Positions 1 through 10,840 are shown, counted from the first letter of the stretch. The stretch is 64,000 nt of DNA from Sorghum bicolor (GCF_000003195.3 NC_012870.2:53464049-53528048), one strand, 5' to 3'. The notes: generated by a model not told the origin, from the sequence alone. Numbers and translations are program-made.

Positions 1-522
1 GGGATGCAGGTCACCTCACAGCTAGCTCAGGGTCTCCTCCCTCTCCCTCTCCATCTCCTCTACATCTCCCTCCTCCCTGCAGGTGGCAGTGCGGGTCCAC
101 GGTGCCGCACGACCATGCGGCACGACGAGGGCATTCGGGGTGGAGCTCGATCTAGCGAGGAGTCGCTCGATTGAGTGATGAGAAGGACAGATCCAGTGAG
201 GTAGGGCTTGATCTGGCGAGGAGATGCCCGCATCTGGCTCGGTGAAGCTCGATCTGGTGTGCTCGTGCAGCAGCGGTGCTTGATGTCGATGTAGATTTGG
301 CCAATGAACAATGATGCTTGGATGGGCTCGGTGGGCTCCTCAATGGGCTACGCGAGCCTATCGATGGATTTTCTTTTTTTTCTTTTTTTATTTGATTAAC
401 CAAAGTGGGCAGCAAACCACCTCGGAAAAGGTCATATTAACCGTGACCTTTGATCCGAGGCGGTTGCAAAAACTGCCTCGGTAGCCTTTTTGCCCGCCTC
501 GGTTAAAAATAATGTACTAGTG
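1..522 (-). mobile_element. CACTA (En/Spm) transposon terminus, partial
   Basis: Read on the minus strand, the sequence starting at 522 begins CACTAGTACATT, the canonical CACTA terminal motif. It continues into subterminal repeats of the word CCGAGGCGG / CCTCGGT (about 417-506). A hairpin is visible at about 421-461, where CCTCGGA and AAGGTCA pair with TGACCTT and TCCGAGG. The rest of the element lies left of the window, and no transposase can be read in the visible part. The call rests on the terminus and repeats; autonomy cannot be judged. Confidence 0.65.
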
Positions 523-1269
523 TTTATAGAGGTTTTAGCCTTCATGTCTACATACAAATGACCATTTTACCCCTATATTTAATCAGTACAACCCCGTTAA
601 ACAAAAGGCGCAAAGTAGTCTTTTTCACTCTTGTATGATTCACTCTTCAACATATACTTGCCAATATTTTGGAAGACGTCATCTTCACACTTTAGCAATT
701 CTTGTTTTATCTTCTTCTGACTTTGCCTACCAATCGAAGTCAAAATTTTGTCTCACTTCCAACTTGCTCTAATCTTCTCTTCATCTGCAGCAAAGTTAAA
801 TCTACTCGAGTGAAGTCAAAACATCATCTTCATTTTTTGCTTTCCAATACTCCAAAGTTCTGGTGCTGAGTTTTTCTAATGAAGTCAAATCCCCAACAAT
901 GCTATGACTGTAGGGCCACCCCTTGGCTTTCATCAGCAAAGGCATAAAATTAGTCCTTGCAATCAAGGGTTGTCTATCGAAAAGGAGGAGTATCTCGTGA
1001 TAATGATGGTAGTAGATCAGTGGCATCACTACCTCATTCAGTTCTTGAAACATAAATTGCATTGGCCTCATTAAAAAAGAAAATTAAAACAAATGATGAT
1101 CATTGAACCATGGAATGGAATATGGATAAGTCCAGCCACACATGGCTCTCCGAGATGGCAAAACCAATTAGACGGTAGCTAACGCACCCGTCACCGCTAT
1201 CTCAGCCTCCACAATAAACGGTCATGGCTAGTGTGCTCATTGCTTGATCTCCCATCAATACCCTTCAGG
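523..1269. other. Unassigned intergenic sequence
   Basis: AT-rich sequence between the CACTA terminus and the hAT insertion site. A short minus-strand open frame (802-1071) has no motif I recognise and no flanking gene structure. I see no repeat termini, RNA gene or conserved domain here. Confidence 0.5.
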
Positions 1270-1283
1270 CCATCACTTATATC

Positions 1284-1432
1284 TGGCCATGCGGCCCATG
1301 GCATGGCCTTTTGGAATGGCCCATGGGCGGCACGACACGTCAGGCTGTGTGCCCCGTGCTGGCACGCCCTGGTGGCCAGTGTCGTGCCTAGGCCGTTGGC
1401 CTAGCCCATGACAAGGCATGGACACGACCCAC
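1284..1432. repeat. hAT left subterminal GC-rich repeat block
   Basis: Dense short palindromic and repeated words (GGCCCATGG, GGCATGG, GGCACGAC) lie directly inside the left terminus and match the block inside the right terminus. In hAT elements such subterminal words are usually the transposase-binding repeats; that role is inferred here. Confidence 0.6.
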
Positions 1433-1838
1433 CTCTCAGTGCGTATATAAGCCCACCGTGTCGGCCCTCCCCCCAATCCCTAACCCTAATCTCATTTCCC
1501 CTCCTCTGGCCGCTGCTCAGTCTCGCTCTCCTGTTGTAGTGTCGCACTCTCCTGTCTCCTCTGACTCCGATCCGATTCTGATCCGCTGCCGCCGGTGGCC
1601 TGCTTGCCTTGAGCTCTCAGGCCCTGCTCCGGTGACCTCATCGGCTCACCTTGCCACTCCTCCCTCCCCTACCTCCTTTCCCTTGCCTCCTCCAGTCCTC
1701 CTCCTCAAGTGTACCATATGAGTCCTCCTGTACGTTCTTCCACCGCCGCTCGCCATCAGTCTAACAGTGGCTGTCTTGTTCTTTGCTTTGATGCTGGCTC
1801 CCTAGCCTCTTTTCCGGCATTGGGCTCCGGTGGCATAG

Positions 1839-1935
1839 GTGAGTCGACTCAAAACCCTAACCCTAGCATGTTCATATTTTGGGATTCCTAATTCATCTAA
1901 CCCCTAATCCCTATTCTTGTTCATCTTCTTCGTAG
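1839..1935 (+). other. Predicted intron in the hAT transposase transcript
   Basis: A GTGAGT donor at 1839 and a pyrimidine-rich acceptor ending in CGTAG at 1935 bracket 97 bp just before the transposase reading frame. This fits a 5' leader intron as in many plant hAT elements. It is inferred from splice motifs only. Confidence 0.4.
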
Positions 1936-1954
1936 GTTGCCGAGGTTGGTGCCT

Positions 1955-4030
1955 ATGCATGACGCTGAGTCATCCTCCTCTAGAGGAGCCATGGCAAGGC
2001 CACCAAAGCGCACATGTCCACTATCAAGGGACGGTGTTGGAGTTGCTACTAGGGGTCAGAACCAGCCTTTCCTCCCTCCATCGGCCACAACGATGATGCT
2101 AGTGGCTGCGCATGTGTACAACCACCATAGCAATGATGAGCACCTTGAGACCAAGGAGGAGCTGGAGATAAAAAACAACGACGACATCCACGATGGCACA
2201 GATGCGCTGTTCGACATCGATCTGCGTGACGGCTCAAACCCGATCGATCTCGACGATGGCAATGCTAGGGTGGACGGCTCCGAGGACACTAATGCTGCCT
2301 CATCTGGTAAGCACACTTCTGCTTGTTGGGAGGATTTTGTCTCGATCTTTGATGAGAATAAGGTTAGAACTCATGCCATTTGTAAATTGTGTGGTAAGAA
2401 ATTTGCTGCTAGAGCTTCGATTGGCACTGGATCCTTGAATATAGGCACATGCATTCTTTGCTGCCTGCTTGTTTATCTGTTTCTTTAACATCTGATATCT
2501 AGTCTGGTAATGCTAAGGAGAATTGTATCTCTATTGTTGCTCATTATGTTGGTGCTAATTGGGAGTTGCATAAAAAGGTTATTGGTTTTAGGCTCATTGA
2601 GGCATCACATACTGGTGAAAATATTGCTGAGAAAATTGCTTGTGTGGTTGAGGAGTTTGGTTTGATTGATAAGGTCTTTGTTGTGAGTCTGGATAATGCT
2701 TCAGCTAATTCTAAGGCTTTTGATATCTTGCAACCTCTCTTATTTGGTTACATGGGCTCTTATCCTACACCTACTCGTGAGAATCCTCACAAAGTCAAGC
2801 ACTTGCTTGTGCATCAACGCTGTGTATGCCATATTATTAATCTGATTGTTAAGTCTAGCTTAAAGAGGTTCAATCCTTATCTTGAAAATTTTAGGACTGT
2901 AATAAATTTTTTTGAATTCCTCTAATCAAAGAATTGCATTGTTAAAAAATTATTGTATTGCTAAGGGTATTAGACCTAGAAAGTTTAGATTGGATATGGA
3001 TGTTAGGTGGAATTCCACCTATTTGATGCTTAAACATTTGCTGCCATATAAAGATGTGTTTTCTGTGTGGATTGAGTCAAATTATGGTTAGGCATTGTTG
3101 ACTCCCCAGCATTGGTATGCTACTGAATTATGAAAATCCTGGAGTTGTTTTATGATGCAACTTGTGTGTTGTCTGGTGTTTACTATCCCACTGCTCCACT
3201 TATGATGCATCATATCCTTGACTTTGCTGAGCATTTGCATACAGCTGAAAATGATGCTAGCTTTAGAAGTATTGCAGCTCCTATGAAACTTAAGTTCCTT
3301 CAGTATTGGGAGAACATTCCATTGTTGTATTCTTATGCATTCATTCTGGATCCTAGAGCTAAGATGAAAGGCTTCTTTAATGTGCTTGAGTTACTTGCTA
3401 AACATACTGGTACCTCTTATAGTCTTCACTATGGTGATGTGAAAGACGAAATAACCAGATTATTTAGCAAGTATGAGCAGAAAATTTGATGCAGCTCAGT
3501 CTGAAAGGCCTCCTATGCCTAGTGCTCCTTCTGGTAAAAGGAAGCAGGCATGGGAAAAGATCTATGGTGGTCCTGGTGCTTCCTCTAGCTGTTTCCCCTC
3601 TTCATCTTCTATAACTGGTGTCAATGAGCTAACAACATACTTGGACAGTGACCCTGTCACTGATTGGGGAGAGTCCTTTGACATACTATTATGGCAGCGT
3701 GGCCACAAGCTAACCTATCCCATCTTATCGATAATGGCTAGCGATATCATGTTTATTCGTGTATATACTGTGTCTTCTAAGTCTTGTTTCAGCTGTACAG
3801 CAAGGATACTCGAAGACCGGCGGCGGTGCTTGTTGCCAAAGAGCATGTGGAGATGCTCACCTACATCAAGGACTGGGACCAAGCAGCAAGAAAGGAATAG
3901 CATGCACCTGAGGACGTCGACCTGGAGAAGTTTTCGACAATTTGTTGCTAGATGAAGGCGAAGGAAGCGGAAGCGGCAGTGGTGGTACTTCTGGTGCTAG
4001 TGGGTAGAAGAAGAATAAAAAGGAGAGGTA
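1955..4030 (+). pseudogene. hAT transposase (BED finger, catalytic and dimerisation regions), broken
   Basis: Three parts can be read in order. An N-terminal BED-type zinc finger (about 2320-2445) shows a W-x-x-F start and CKLCGKKF, but its distal histidine pair is lost. A catalytic core (2545-3490) contains LDNASANSKAF, HQRCVCHIINL and DVRWNSTYLML, all typical of hAT RNase-H-like domains. The C-terminal dimerisation region (3630-3890) shows ELTTYLDSD and HKLTYPILSIMA followed by RILEDRRR. Between the finger and the core about 100-150 residues normally present, including the first catalytic aspartate, are missing. Frame changes near 2470, 2925, 3480 and 3830 and several stops mean no active protein can be made. 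I chose the first ATG after the predicted intron as the start. Confidence 0.8.
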
Positions 4031-4574
4031 GTCATCACTAAATTGTTTACATTTACATCTTCAAGTTCCATCAATGATTCACCGAGACTTGTTCCATTTT
4101 GCAGGTAGTTGTACTTTTGGTAGTGGTTGTCACCTGTCAGGCATAGTCACCATGTGATGAAGCTTGGACTTGAAGCATGAAGAAGTATGAATATTTGCTG
4201 CTTCTTGTTGACACTATTGGGCTTTTGTAATAGGCTAGAAGAACATTTAAGGCTTCTTGTTGTGAAGTGAACTCATTTGCCACTGATGTTGGCTATTGTA
4301 GTAGGATAGAACTAAGACTTGTGATTGTGATTTGTGAACTTTGAGCTGGCTGTACTCTTTTTCTTTCTAGGTTTCTCACAAGGGTGAGTTTTTAACAATG
4401 CAGCATTACACAACAACTCCTTTGGTAATCATTTTCATATAATCTTGTCTTTGTGTGTTGTTCTTTGTCTTTGTGTGCTATTTCTTTGAAGTTTGAAACT
4501 TTGAACTGAACTGATATGAAAATGAAGAAGTGCTTTGAAGTTTGAACACTTGTGAATTTCCTATTGAGATTGAG

Positions 4575-4741
4575 TTTTGTCTCGGCTGACGGGCCACGGG
4601 CAGGCATGGCACGGCAAAAATGGCCATGGACCATGGGCGGCACGGCACGGGAAATTGGCCCATGGCATGGCCAGGCACGACACGGCGGCCCGACGCGACA
4701 CGACACAGTGCCGTGCCGGCACGACATGGTGGCCATATATA
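4575..4741. repeat. hAT right subterminal GC-rich repeat block
   Basis: Counterpart of the left block, with repeated GGCACGG, GGCATGG, GGCCCATGG and CACGACA words ending at the right inverted repeat. Short open frames here on both strands are by-products of the GC-rich repeats. Confidence 0.6.
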
Positions 4742-4749
4742 CCATCACT

Positions 4750-5350
4750 CGTGCTTCCACGACCCACTTGCGTTGTGTGCTACTTCCTCCGCATCATTAC
4801 GGCCAAGGGAGACCTCGTGATAGGCTGCGTCCTCACGGTCAAGGCGCCTCACTGAGCTGAGCATGTCATGGTGGGACGGGTAGGGTGGGGCGGGGGCTTG
4901 GATAGCGGCGCATCAATGGAGCAGGAGGTTTGCATTGGTGGCAAAACACTGTGTGGTGAGGGTCGAGGAAACGCAAGCCACACATTTGACGCAAAAAGTT
5001 CTGGAAAATGCTTCTCTTCGGTGTAGGGAGCCAAAATTCAATACTCAATGAATGCCTAAGTAAATGTGTGGCAAGCCTAACTTTATGCATGGCAAATAGT
5101 ACCAGGCAACCAAACAAACTCTAAGTAAATGTGAATATGATCGATTGCTATTGCACAAGATCCAATTTTGAGGCCTGATATAAAAAATTTCTAAGTAAAC
5201 TTAGATGCGAAGGATTACTACTTACACAAGATCAAAACAAGTTTGAAACGAGGGCATAAGAGTTGAAAGCTTAGTATTTATAGGTCTCTTAGTCTTACTG
5301 TTTTTTTTTTGTGTAGGCTTAGAGTTAGACTCTTATAAACTTTGGCCGTG
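4750..5350. other. Unassigned intergenic sequence
   Basis: The flank continues from the sequence left of the hAT element. Short minus-strand open frames (4849-5117) overlap each other in different frames and show no recognisable domain. I see nothing else in this stretch. Confidence 0.45.
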
Positions 5351-5500
5351 TATATCCAATAATTCATTGTGGATATAGATGCTAGATTTCTATCTATTAT
5401 CTAAAAATATACTTTCACTGTAACAAGATAAATGCACTATGTCGCTTCTCGAAGAGTCAAACCTTTTAAATTTTGATCAAATATATACAAATTAAACATA

Positions 5501-5969
5501 CTCCCTCTATACTGGTATTAGAAGTTGTTCAGGACATGATTGCGCGTATCAAGGAGTGCCAAAGAACGATTAATTATGGGTTTTTTTCTTTTTTTCTGTT
5601 ATTAAATAAGGCTGTTGGTGTCCTTATATAACAGTTTTCTGTAGCATGGTAAGCGCTCCACGCCCCGAGGCTGGTGATCCAGCGTTTGAACCTCTTGGCT
5701 ATAATATATGTTTTGATTTCCGATGGCGCGTGGCTGCGCGAATTTTTTTTGTTCGCTCGTTTGTTTTGCTTGGGTGCGTCATTTTCGTTCGTTTTGTGCT
5801 CACCGTGCAGCAGGTCTGACGGCTCGACTGTCTCCTGCATTAAAGTGCGGCGCGGAAGCCGAAGCGCGACGGGCAGCCGCATCCAATTCTTCACTCGGAC
5901 GCCAGAACAACTTCTTTTGATTTATTTTCTGCGACGCCAGAACGACCTCTAATATCAGTACGGAAGGAG
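5501..5969. mobile_element. Stowaway-like MITE with TA target duplication
   Basis: It begins CTCCCTCTATACTGGTATTA. The right end in reverse complement begins CTCCTTCCGTACTGATATTA, and both continue into matching GTTGTTC/GTCGTTC words. TA dinucleotides flank both ends (5499-5500 and 5970-5971), as expected for Tc1/mariner-related MITEs. It is 469 bp, and its open frames are not conserved coding sequence. It carries an internal tRNA-like promoter segment. Confidence 0.7.
5640..5702 (+). repeat. tRNA-like A-box/B-box segment (possible SINE head)
   Basis: TAGCATGGTAAGCGC (about 5642) resembles the D-arm/A box, and GCGTTTGAACC (about 5689) resembles the T-arm/B box at tRNA-like spacing. No acceptor stem closes around them, so this is not a tRNA gene. 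A tRNA-derived SINE remnant inside the MITE is the most economical reading. Confidence 0.35.
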
Positions 5970-6278
5970 TATACTAATATATTTATAATGTATAATAAAT
6001 ATCATTGGATAGAATATGAAATATGCTTCCCTAGTAAGCTTAATTATTTGATGATACAATTATTCATATTATTCTCTATATTTCTAGTTAAACTAAAATA
6101 AATTTGGCTTCAGAAGTGAGATGTGCATTTATTTTACGAGAAAGGGAGTAACTCACAAGGTCGGGAGTAAGTTAGAAGTGAGATGTCCAGTAATTTCTAG
6201 TTAAAGTAATTACTGGATGTGGGTGAGAGGTGGGAAGCGGAATTAATTGAAAGTTCCGCATGCGTGTGCTTGCGTAGG

Positions 6279-6840
6279 AGGAACAGAATAAAGCAAAATA
6301 GAAAATGTGAAAGCCATCGTTTCCTTTATGATACGGACCGATCTCGACATCAGTACTTTGCCAATTTTGTTGGGTACCAAGATATCAGCTAGCTTCAGTG
6401 GAGAGCGACGTTTCGTCTGTCATACTCATACGGCGTTAAAACCCATGCGCTAATCAACCGTACTGATTTAGTACGATACAGCAGTCGCTAGGTTTGGGGA
6501 CGAAATTACGACTTCGCGAAAGCAGCCACTGTACAGGTACCCTCTCCTTGTAATAACTGTACTGTACTTAGCATCCCTCTAATCACATCACAACAATGCT
6601 CTATTTTCAAAGGGGACAAAATGTCCTACCAAGATACGTGTCCTGATCAAAAGAGCAGCCAAGCAGCTCTCTATCATCTGCATCAAAAGTACTCTGCCGC
6701 GCAGTGAAAGCTTTGCTGCAGAGCCTGCAGTGCAGGCTCCGTTTTCTCAAATTGCTTGAAAAGAGCTCTCAGAAGATGAGAAGTTTTTTCCTTTGGTATA
6801 TATAGTATTTAAAGCTATAGAAACTATGATAGTTTCATGT
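6279..6840 (+). repeat. Upstream copy of the NPF promoter/exon 1 tandem duplication
   Basis: This segment aligns collinearly with 6885-7575. Shared blocks include AAGCCATCGTTT, ACTTTGCC-ATTTTGTTGG, CTTGTAATAACTG, a cysteine-poor AT block with AATGTCCTAC, CCTGATCAAAAGAGCAGCC, CTCTGCCGCGCA, AGTGAAAGCTTTGCT and GAAAAGAGCTCT. The exon 1 start codon and most of its coding bases are deleted, and similarity appears to resume in early intron 1 (CCTTTGG, AGCTATAG). It is a decayed duplicate of the gene's 5' region. Confidence 0.75.
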
Positions 6841-6884
6841 TAGCACTGCTCTAATGACCAGGAGAAATTGCGTCCCTACAGGAT

Positions 6885-7575
6885 GTGAGAAGGGTGGAAC
6901 AAAATGGAGCAAAATTAAAAATGCCAAGCCATCGTTTTCGTAATGGTATGGACCGGTGGTTCTGGTCTCGACAGTAGCACTTTGCCTATTTTGTTGGCTA
7001 CCATGATATATCAGTTTCATTACAGCGATATTTCGCCTTCCATTCGGGCCGCACGTGCCGGCCTTGGCCTGGACAATCAATCACCCACCGCGCTATTTGC
7101 CCTACTAGTGTTAGTGGTGCTTGACATGCCCTAAAAAACGCTGCCAGTTGAGCAGCAAAATCTCCAATATTCCGGAGGATCCCAGGCAACCACCTTCTTG
7201 TAATAATCCCTCGCCTTGTCTTGTAATAACTGATACTTAGTGTCCCTCTAATTACCATCAATGCAAATCACTGTGTTCTTTTCCAAAGGGAAACACAATG
7301 TCCTACAAACAGGACACCCGTCCTGATCAAAAGAGCAGCCAAAGCACCTTTTTTATCAGCTGCTTCAAAAAGTATTCTGCCGCGCACTAAAGGCTCGATC
7401 TCCTGCAGAGCCTGCAGACTCCATTCCCTCAGTGAAAGCTTTGCTTCGAAAGAGCTCTACTGCCATGGAAGCAGGAGATGAGGAGAGACCCCTCCTTCAT
7501 CTCCATCCTTCTCCTCAGGTAACTCTCTTTTTCCCCCCTTTGGCCTAGCTATAGTAGAGTACTATGTTTTCATTA
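6885..7575 (+). repeat. Gene-proximal copy of the NPF promoter/exon 1 duplication
   Basis: The second copy of the tandem repeat contains the functional-looking exon 1 (7465-7518) and the start of intron 1. A TATA-like TATATATAG (about 6797-6806) lies just upstream, in the junction with the first copy. Which copy supplies the active promoter cannot be told from sequence. Confidence 0.75.
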
Positions 7576-7768
7576 CAGCCTCAGACAGTAATTTATCACA
7601 GTAGATAACCACAGGTTTTGTTAATTGCGAACTGAATCCCGAAACTCAGTCATGTCATGCAGGGTGCAACTTCAGAATATACAAGAGATGGATCAGTTGA
7701 TATCAACAAGCAGCCTGCTCTCAAGCACAGCACAGGGAAATGGAGGGCATGCTTCCTCATCTTAGGTA

Positions 7769-8010
7769 CTCCCTCCATTCCAAATTATAAATTGTTTTGG
7801 CTTCTTATATAGGAATATATTACTTTTGCTATACACCTACTAAATACTCTCTTCATCCCAAATTATAAGATATTTGACTTTTTTTACTCAAGTTTGATCA
7901 CTCGTCTTATTCAAAATTTATGGACATAGGAAAGTCAAAATGACTTATAGTTTGGCAAAAGCTATGCTGATAGGAAATTCAAAACGACTTGTAATTTGGA
8001 GCGGAAGGAC
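7769..8010. mobile_element. Stowaway-type MITE at the intron 2 donor
   Basis: It starts CTCCCTCCATTCCAAATTAT and ends with the inverted counterpart (AATTTGGAGCGGAAGGA). TA dinucleotides flank it (7767-7768 and 8011-8012). Its left TA shares the T of the exon 2 splice donor GT (7766-7767). A second internal start-like segment (about 7853, CTCTTCATCCCAAATTATAA) suggests a nested or chimeric structure. Confidence 0.65.
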
Positions 8011-9020
8011 TACTAGTAAAGAGCAGCTCACGATGTCCAAATTGCTCCTGCTCTTCCTTTCTTTATAATTCTGCATAACAGCTAGTTAACTGATTGAACA
8101 TCATGGACTTAGGTGTTGAGTTCTGCGAGTGCATGGCTTTCTTCACAATCTCAAAGAACTTGGTGACCTATCTCACCGCTGTTCTCCACGAAAGCAAAGT
8201 CACTGCAGCCAGGAATATGTCCGCCTGGGTCGGAGCTTGCTTCTTCACGCCACTTTTTGGGGGTTTCATTGCAGACACTTACTGGGGGAGATACTGGACA
8301 ATTGTCGGTTTCTTCCCACTTTATGTGGTTGTAAGTTCAAAGAAAGCATTTCAACAAATTTTCTTCGCACTGTCCGTTGCTTGTCCATGTCTACAACTCT
8401 GAATATATTATTATATATATATACATACCCTTCCATTTTCATCACAGGCAATGGTCGTTCTTATAGCCTCTGCATCCCTTCCCATATTCTCAACATCTTC
8501 TGACCATGGGGGCAGCGTTCATCGAGCATTCGTTTACCTTGGAATGTACATCGCTGCCATTGCCAGCGGTGGTGTCAAGCCATGCACGTCATCCTTTGGG
8601 GCTGACCAATTTGACACCAATGACCATGCAGAGCTGGTGACCAAGGGCTCCTTCTTCAGCTGGTACTTCTTCTTGATCAACACCAGCAACCTGCTGTCTG
8701 GAACTGTGATTGTTTGGCTGCAGGACAATGTTGGGTGGGCAGTCAGCTACGTCATACCGACAGTGCTCATGCTCATCTGTTTCCCTGCATTTTTAGCTGG
8801 CTCCAGGGTATACAGGTTTCGGAAAATGGGAGTAAGCCCCCTTACGAGCATACTTCAAGTGGTTGTTGCAGCTGTCAGGAAGTGGCATATCAAACTGCCG
8901 GATGATAGCTCTCTTCTATATGAGCCTTCTGGAACTGACGCAAGTTACAAAATCGAGCATACCAATGAATTCAGGTAATGTAAAGCACTCCTATATGACA
9001 AGTAAGTCTAACTTGTTAGA

Positions 9021-9130
9021 TGTATGTACTGTGTATTTATTTAGCCACTAACGGGTGTTATCTGCACTTTGTATATCTGCATATCTTGCCCTTTGGATAT
9101 TGGAATAGACTTGAGTTGCTATGCATAACA
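9021..9130 (+). repeat. 5' LTR of the intronic copia element
   Basis: 110 bp, starting TGTATGTACTG and ending GCATAACA, directly followed by the primer-binding-like site. It matches the copy starting at 11650 with many substitutions, so the insertion is old. Confidence 0.65.
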
Positions 9131-9142
9131 TGGTAACGGAGC
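9131..9142 (+). promoter_or_regulatory. Primer-binding site (initiator tRNA-Met type)
   Basis: TGGTAACGGAGC adjoins the 5' LTR end and resembles TGGTATCAGAGC, the complement of plant initiator tRNA-Met, with two changes. Confidence 0.5.
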
Positions 9143-9599
9143 TATAGTGTTAGATCTGATCTATCCTCACTTGGCCACGACGCCACTAGCCGGCAAGTCA
9201 TCATTGAGCTTCCACCGGTGAGATTTTCCCCACTACCCTCAACTCCCTTTCCCACCTCCACCTCTTGCACATGTCCTACACGTAGCTACCACCTTCACCG
9301 CCCGAAGGTCCTGCATGGGGTTGCCACCCGCGCGAACCACGACCGTGGTTGCGCTGCCTCTGCTGCCCATGTGAGCGCCTGATTGTGGCAATGCCCTCTG
9401 TTGGCTATGTGAGCGCCTGCTGCTGAGCCATCATTGTCCGCAGGCCCTACCTGTAGGTTGTTGTCTTAGCCACCCGTAGGTCCCTCCATTGCGATGCCAC
9501 CACTCGTCTGTTGTTCTGTTCTATACCTCTTGTGTGTCCTTAAAATAAGAGATAGGGAGGCACGGTGAGTTGAGCTAGTAGACTTCATGGTATCCTCCT

Positions 9600-10840
9600 C
9601 TCATCTGGATGTATGTTCCTGTTCCTCGATGTTCAATCATCTTTAATGACACCAATTGGAGTGGATTTATCTTTCACATGGAGGTTCACATGGACAGTCA
9701 ATAGCTTTGGGGTTATCTCACTAGTGAGTGGACATGTTTGCTACATCTTGGTCTTCCCATGCCGCTCGCATATTTGCTGAATGTTGGTGATGACGCTAAG
9801 AGTGCTTTGCATGAGGCATTTGAGGCCGAGGTGGAGGGCTATTGACCTAATCTCAGTGTCTGCTAGACTTGGCTACGTGAGATGGCCATTGCCAAGGCCA
9901 TCTTGCTTGCGGGCATTGAGGTCAACCTTTGATGTCCCTCCACGGCCTTGCTACTACACACCTAATGTGTGTTCACCTCTATTGTAGTTACAAGATTCGT
10001 AATGAGGTGATGTACCTTGATATCTTTGAGGAGGCTCAGGTGCTTCGCTAGCTTGACTCCACTATCGAGGACTTGCACCGTTATATGTCTATTAACTACC
10101 ATTGTATGAACATTTTGGGTCCTAAGTTCAGTGGTGTTAGTACTTGCTAGTGTTGTGAGCACCACTAAAGCTCGAGAGGCTCTTTGCCATCATAGGTTTC
10201 TCTCTCAACTTTGTCTTGAATTGGAGATTGTTCTAGTATAGTTTCTCACTCGTTATCTTTTCCCATCACATGCCAAAACGATGCCCTATGCTATGGGCCA
10301 AGGAGATGTTCCTTCATATAGCTGGTGTGAGTAGCAACAACCATCTATGCTGGCTGCCACACCGTCCTAGGTAACTTTACAGCCACCTCCCATGCCATAT
10401 CAGTCTTCAGTAGTGGCGGTGGGGACTTCTTCTGGTGTTCTTTGTAGCTATTGTAATGCCTAGCTAGGATATGATGAGATGCCTTGACACAAGAATAAGT
10501 GTAACCATCATAATATTATGGACACAAAACTTGTGCCCTTCCCATTTCCACTAGTCTCGCTCCTCATTTCTAGTGAAGGCTCTACTCCCTACTAACACCT
10601 TTTTGATGCTCCCCTTCCCTGTAGCCATATCCATTGTTCTAGTTATTTGTTCCATGTTCTTTTTCCATGTCATGAGCGAACCATGCTGACTGCTCATTCA
10701 ATTGAGTATGTCTTTCATGGATACAGCCACAAAACATAAGGTTTATCGTTGATATGATCCTATTGCACATCAGGTGAGGATTTCTCCGGATGTCACTTTT
10801 GATGAATCACAATGTTATTATCCTCATTCCTCCACCAGCC
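9600..10840 (+). pseudogene. Copia gag and integrase-tail fragments
   Basis: A gag-like region (about 9640-9960) reads NVGDDAKSALHEAFEAE in one frame. A degenerate CCHC knuckle (about 10440-10500) keeps CSYC but has stops. Near 10740-10830 the pieces YDPIAHQVRISPDVTFDE correspond to the copia domain just after integrase (the GYRCYDP...DVTFDE region). Stops and frame changes are dense, and no reverse transcriptase was found. The copia assignment rests on this last motif together with the LTR structure. Confidence 0.6.

Larger units (their letters stand above)
1278..4741 (+). mobile_element. hAT-superfamily transposon, complete ends, decayed
   Basis: The ends form an imperfect terminal inverted repeat: TATATCTGGCCATG at the left, and TATATATGGCCACCATG when the right end is read in reverse complement. 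The element is flanked by an exact 8-bp direct repeat CCATCACT (1270-1277 and 4742-4749), the target-duplication length of hAT elements. It is about 3.46 kb and encodes a BED-finger/hAT transposase on the plus strand, now broken. Both ends carry GC-rich blocks of GGCACGG, CATGGC and GGCCCATGG words. The terminus is not the usual CAGGG or TAGGG type of Ac-like elements, so the subfamily is uncertain, but the duplication and protein fix the superfamily. Confidence 0.85.
5350..6154. mobile_element. Outer Stowaway/mariner-type MITE, interrupted
   Basis: Sequence on both sides of the inner MITE (5501-5969) has the AT-rich interior of grass Stowaway-type elements. On the left is AAGAGTCAAACCTTTTAAA followed by TTTGATCAAA. 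On the right the sequence closes with AAAGGGAGTA near 6154, a Stowaway-like TIR plus TA. The left terminus is not clear, so the start is approximate. Confidence 0.4.

Noticed and set aside
802..1071. Minus-strand 89-codon frame as a gene
   Set aside because: No domain, no supporting start context, no neighbouring exons.
4552..4860. Several overlapping GC-rich frames as genes
   Set aside because: They overlap on both strands within the hAT subterminal repeats; all are by-products of repeated GGCACGG/CATGGC words.
5640..5702. A tRNA gene
   Set aside because: Only A- and B-box-like words are present; no acceptor stem or complete cloverleaf can be drawn, and it lies inside a MITE.
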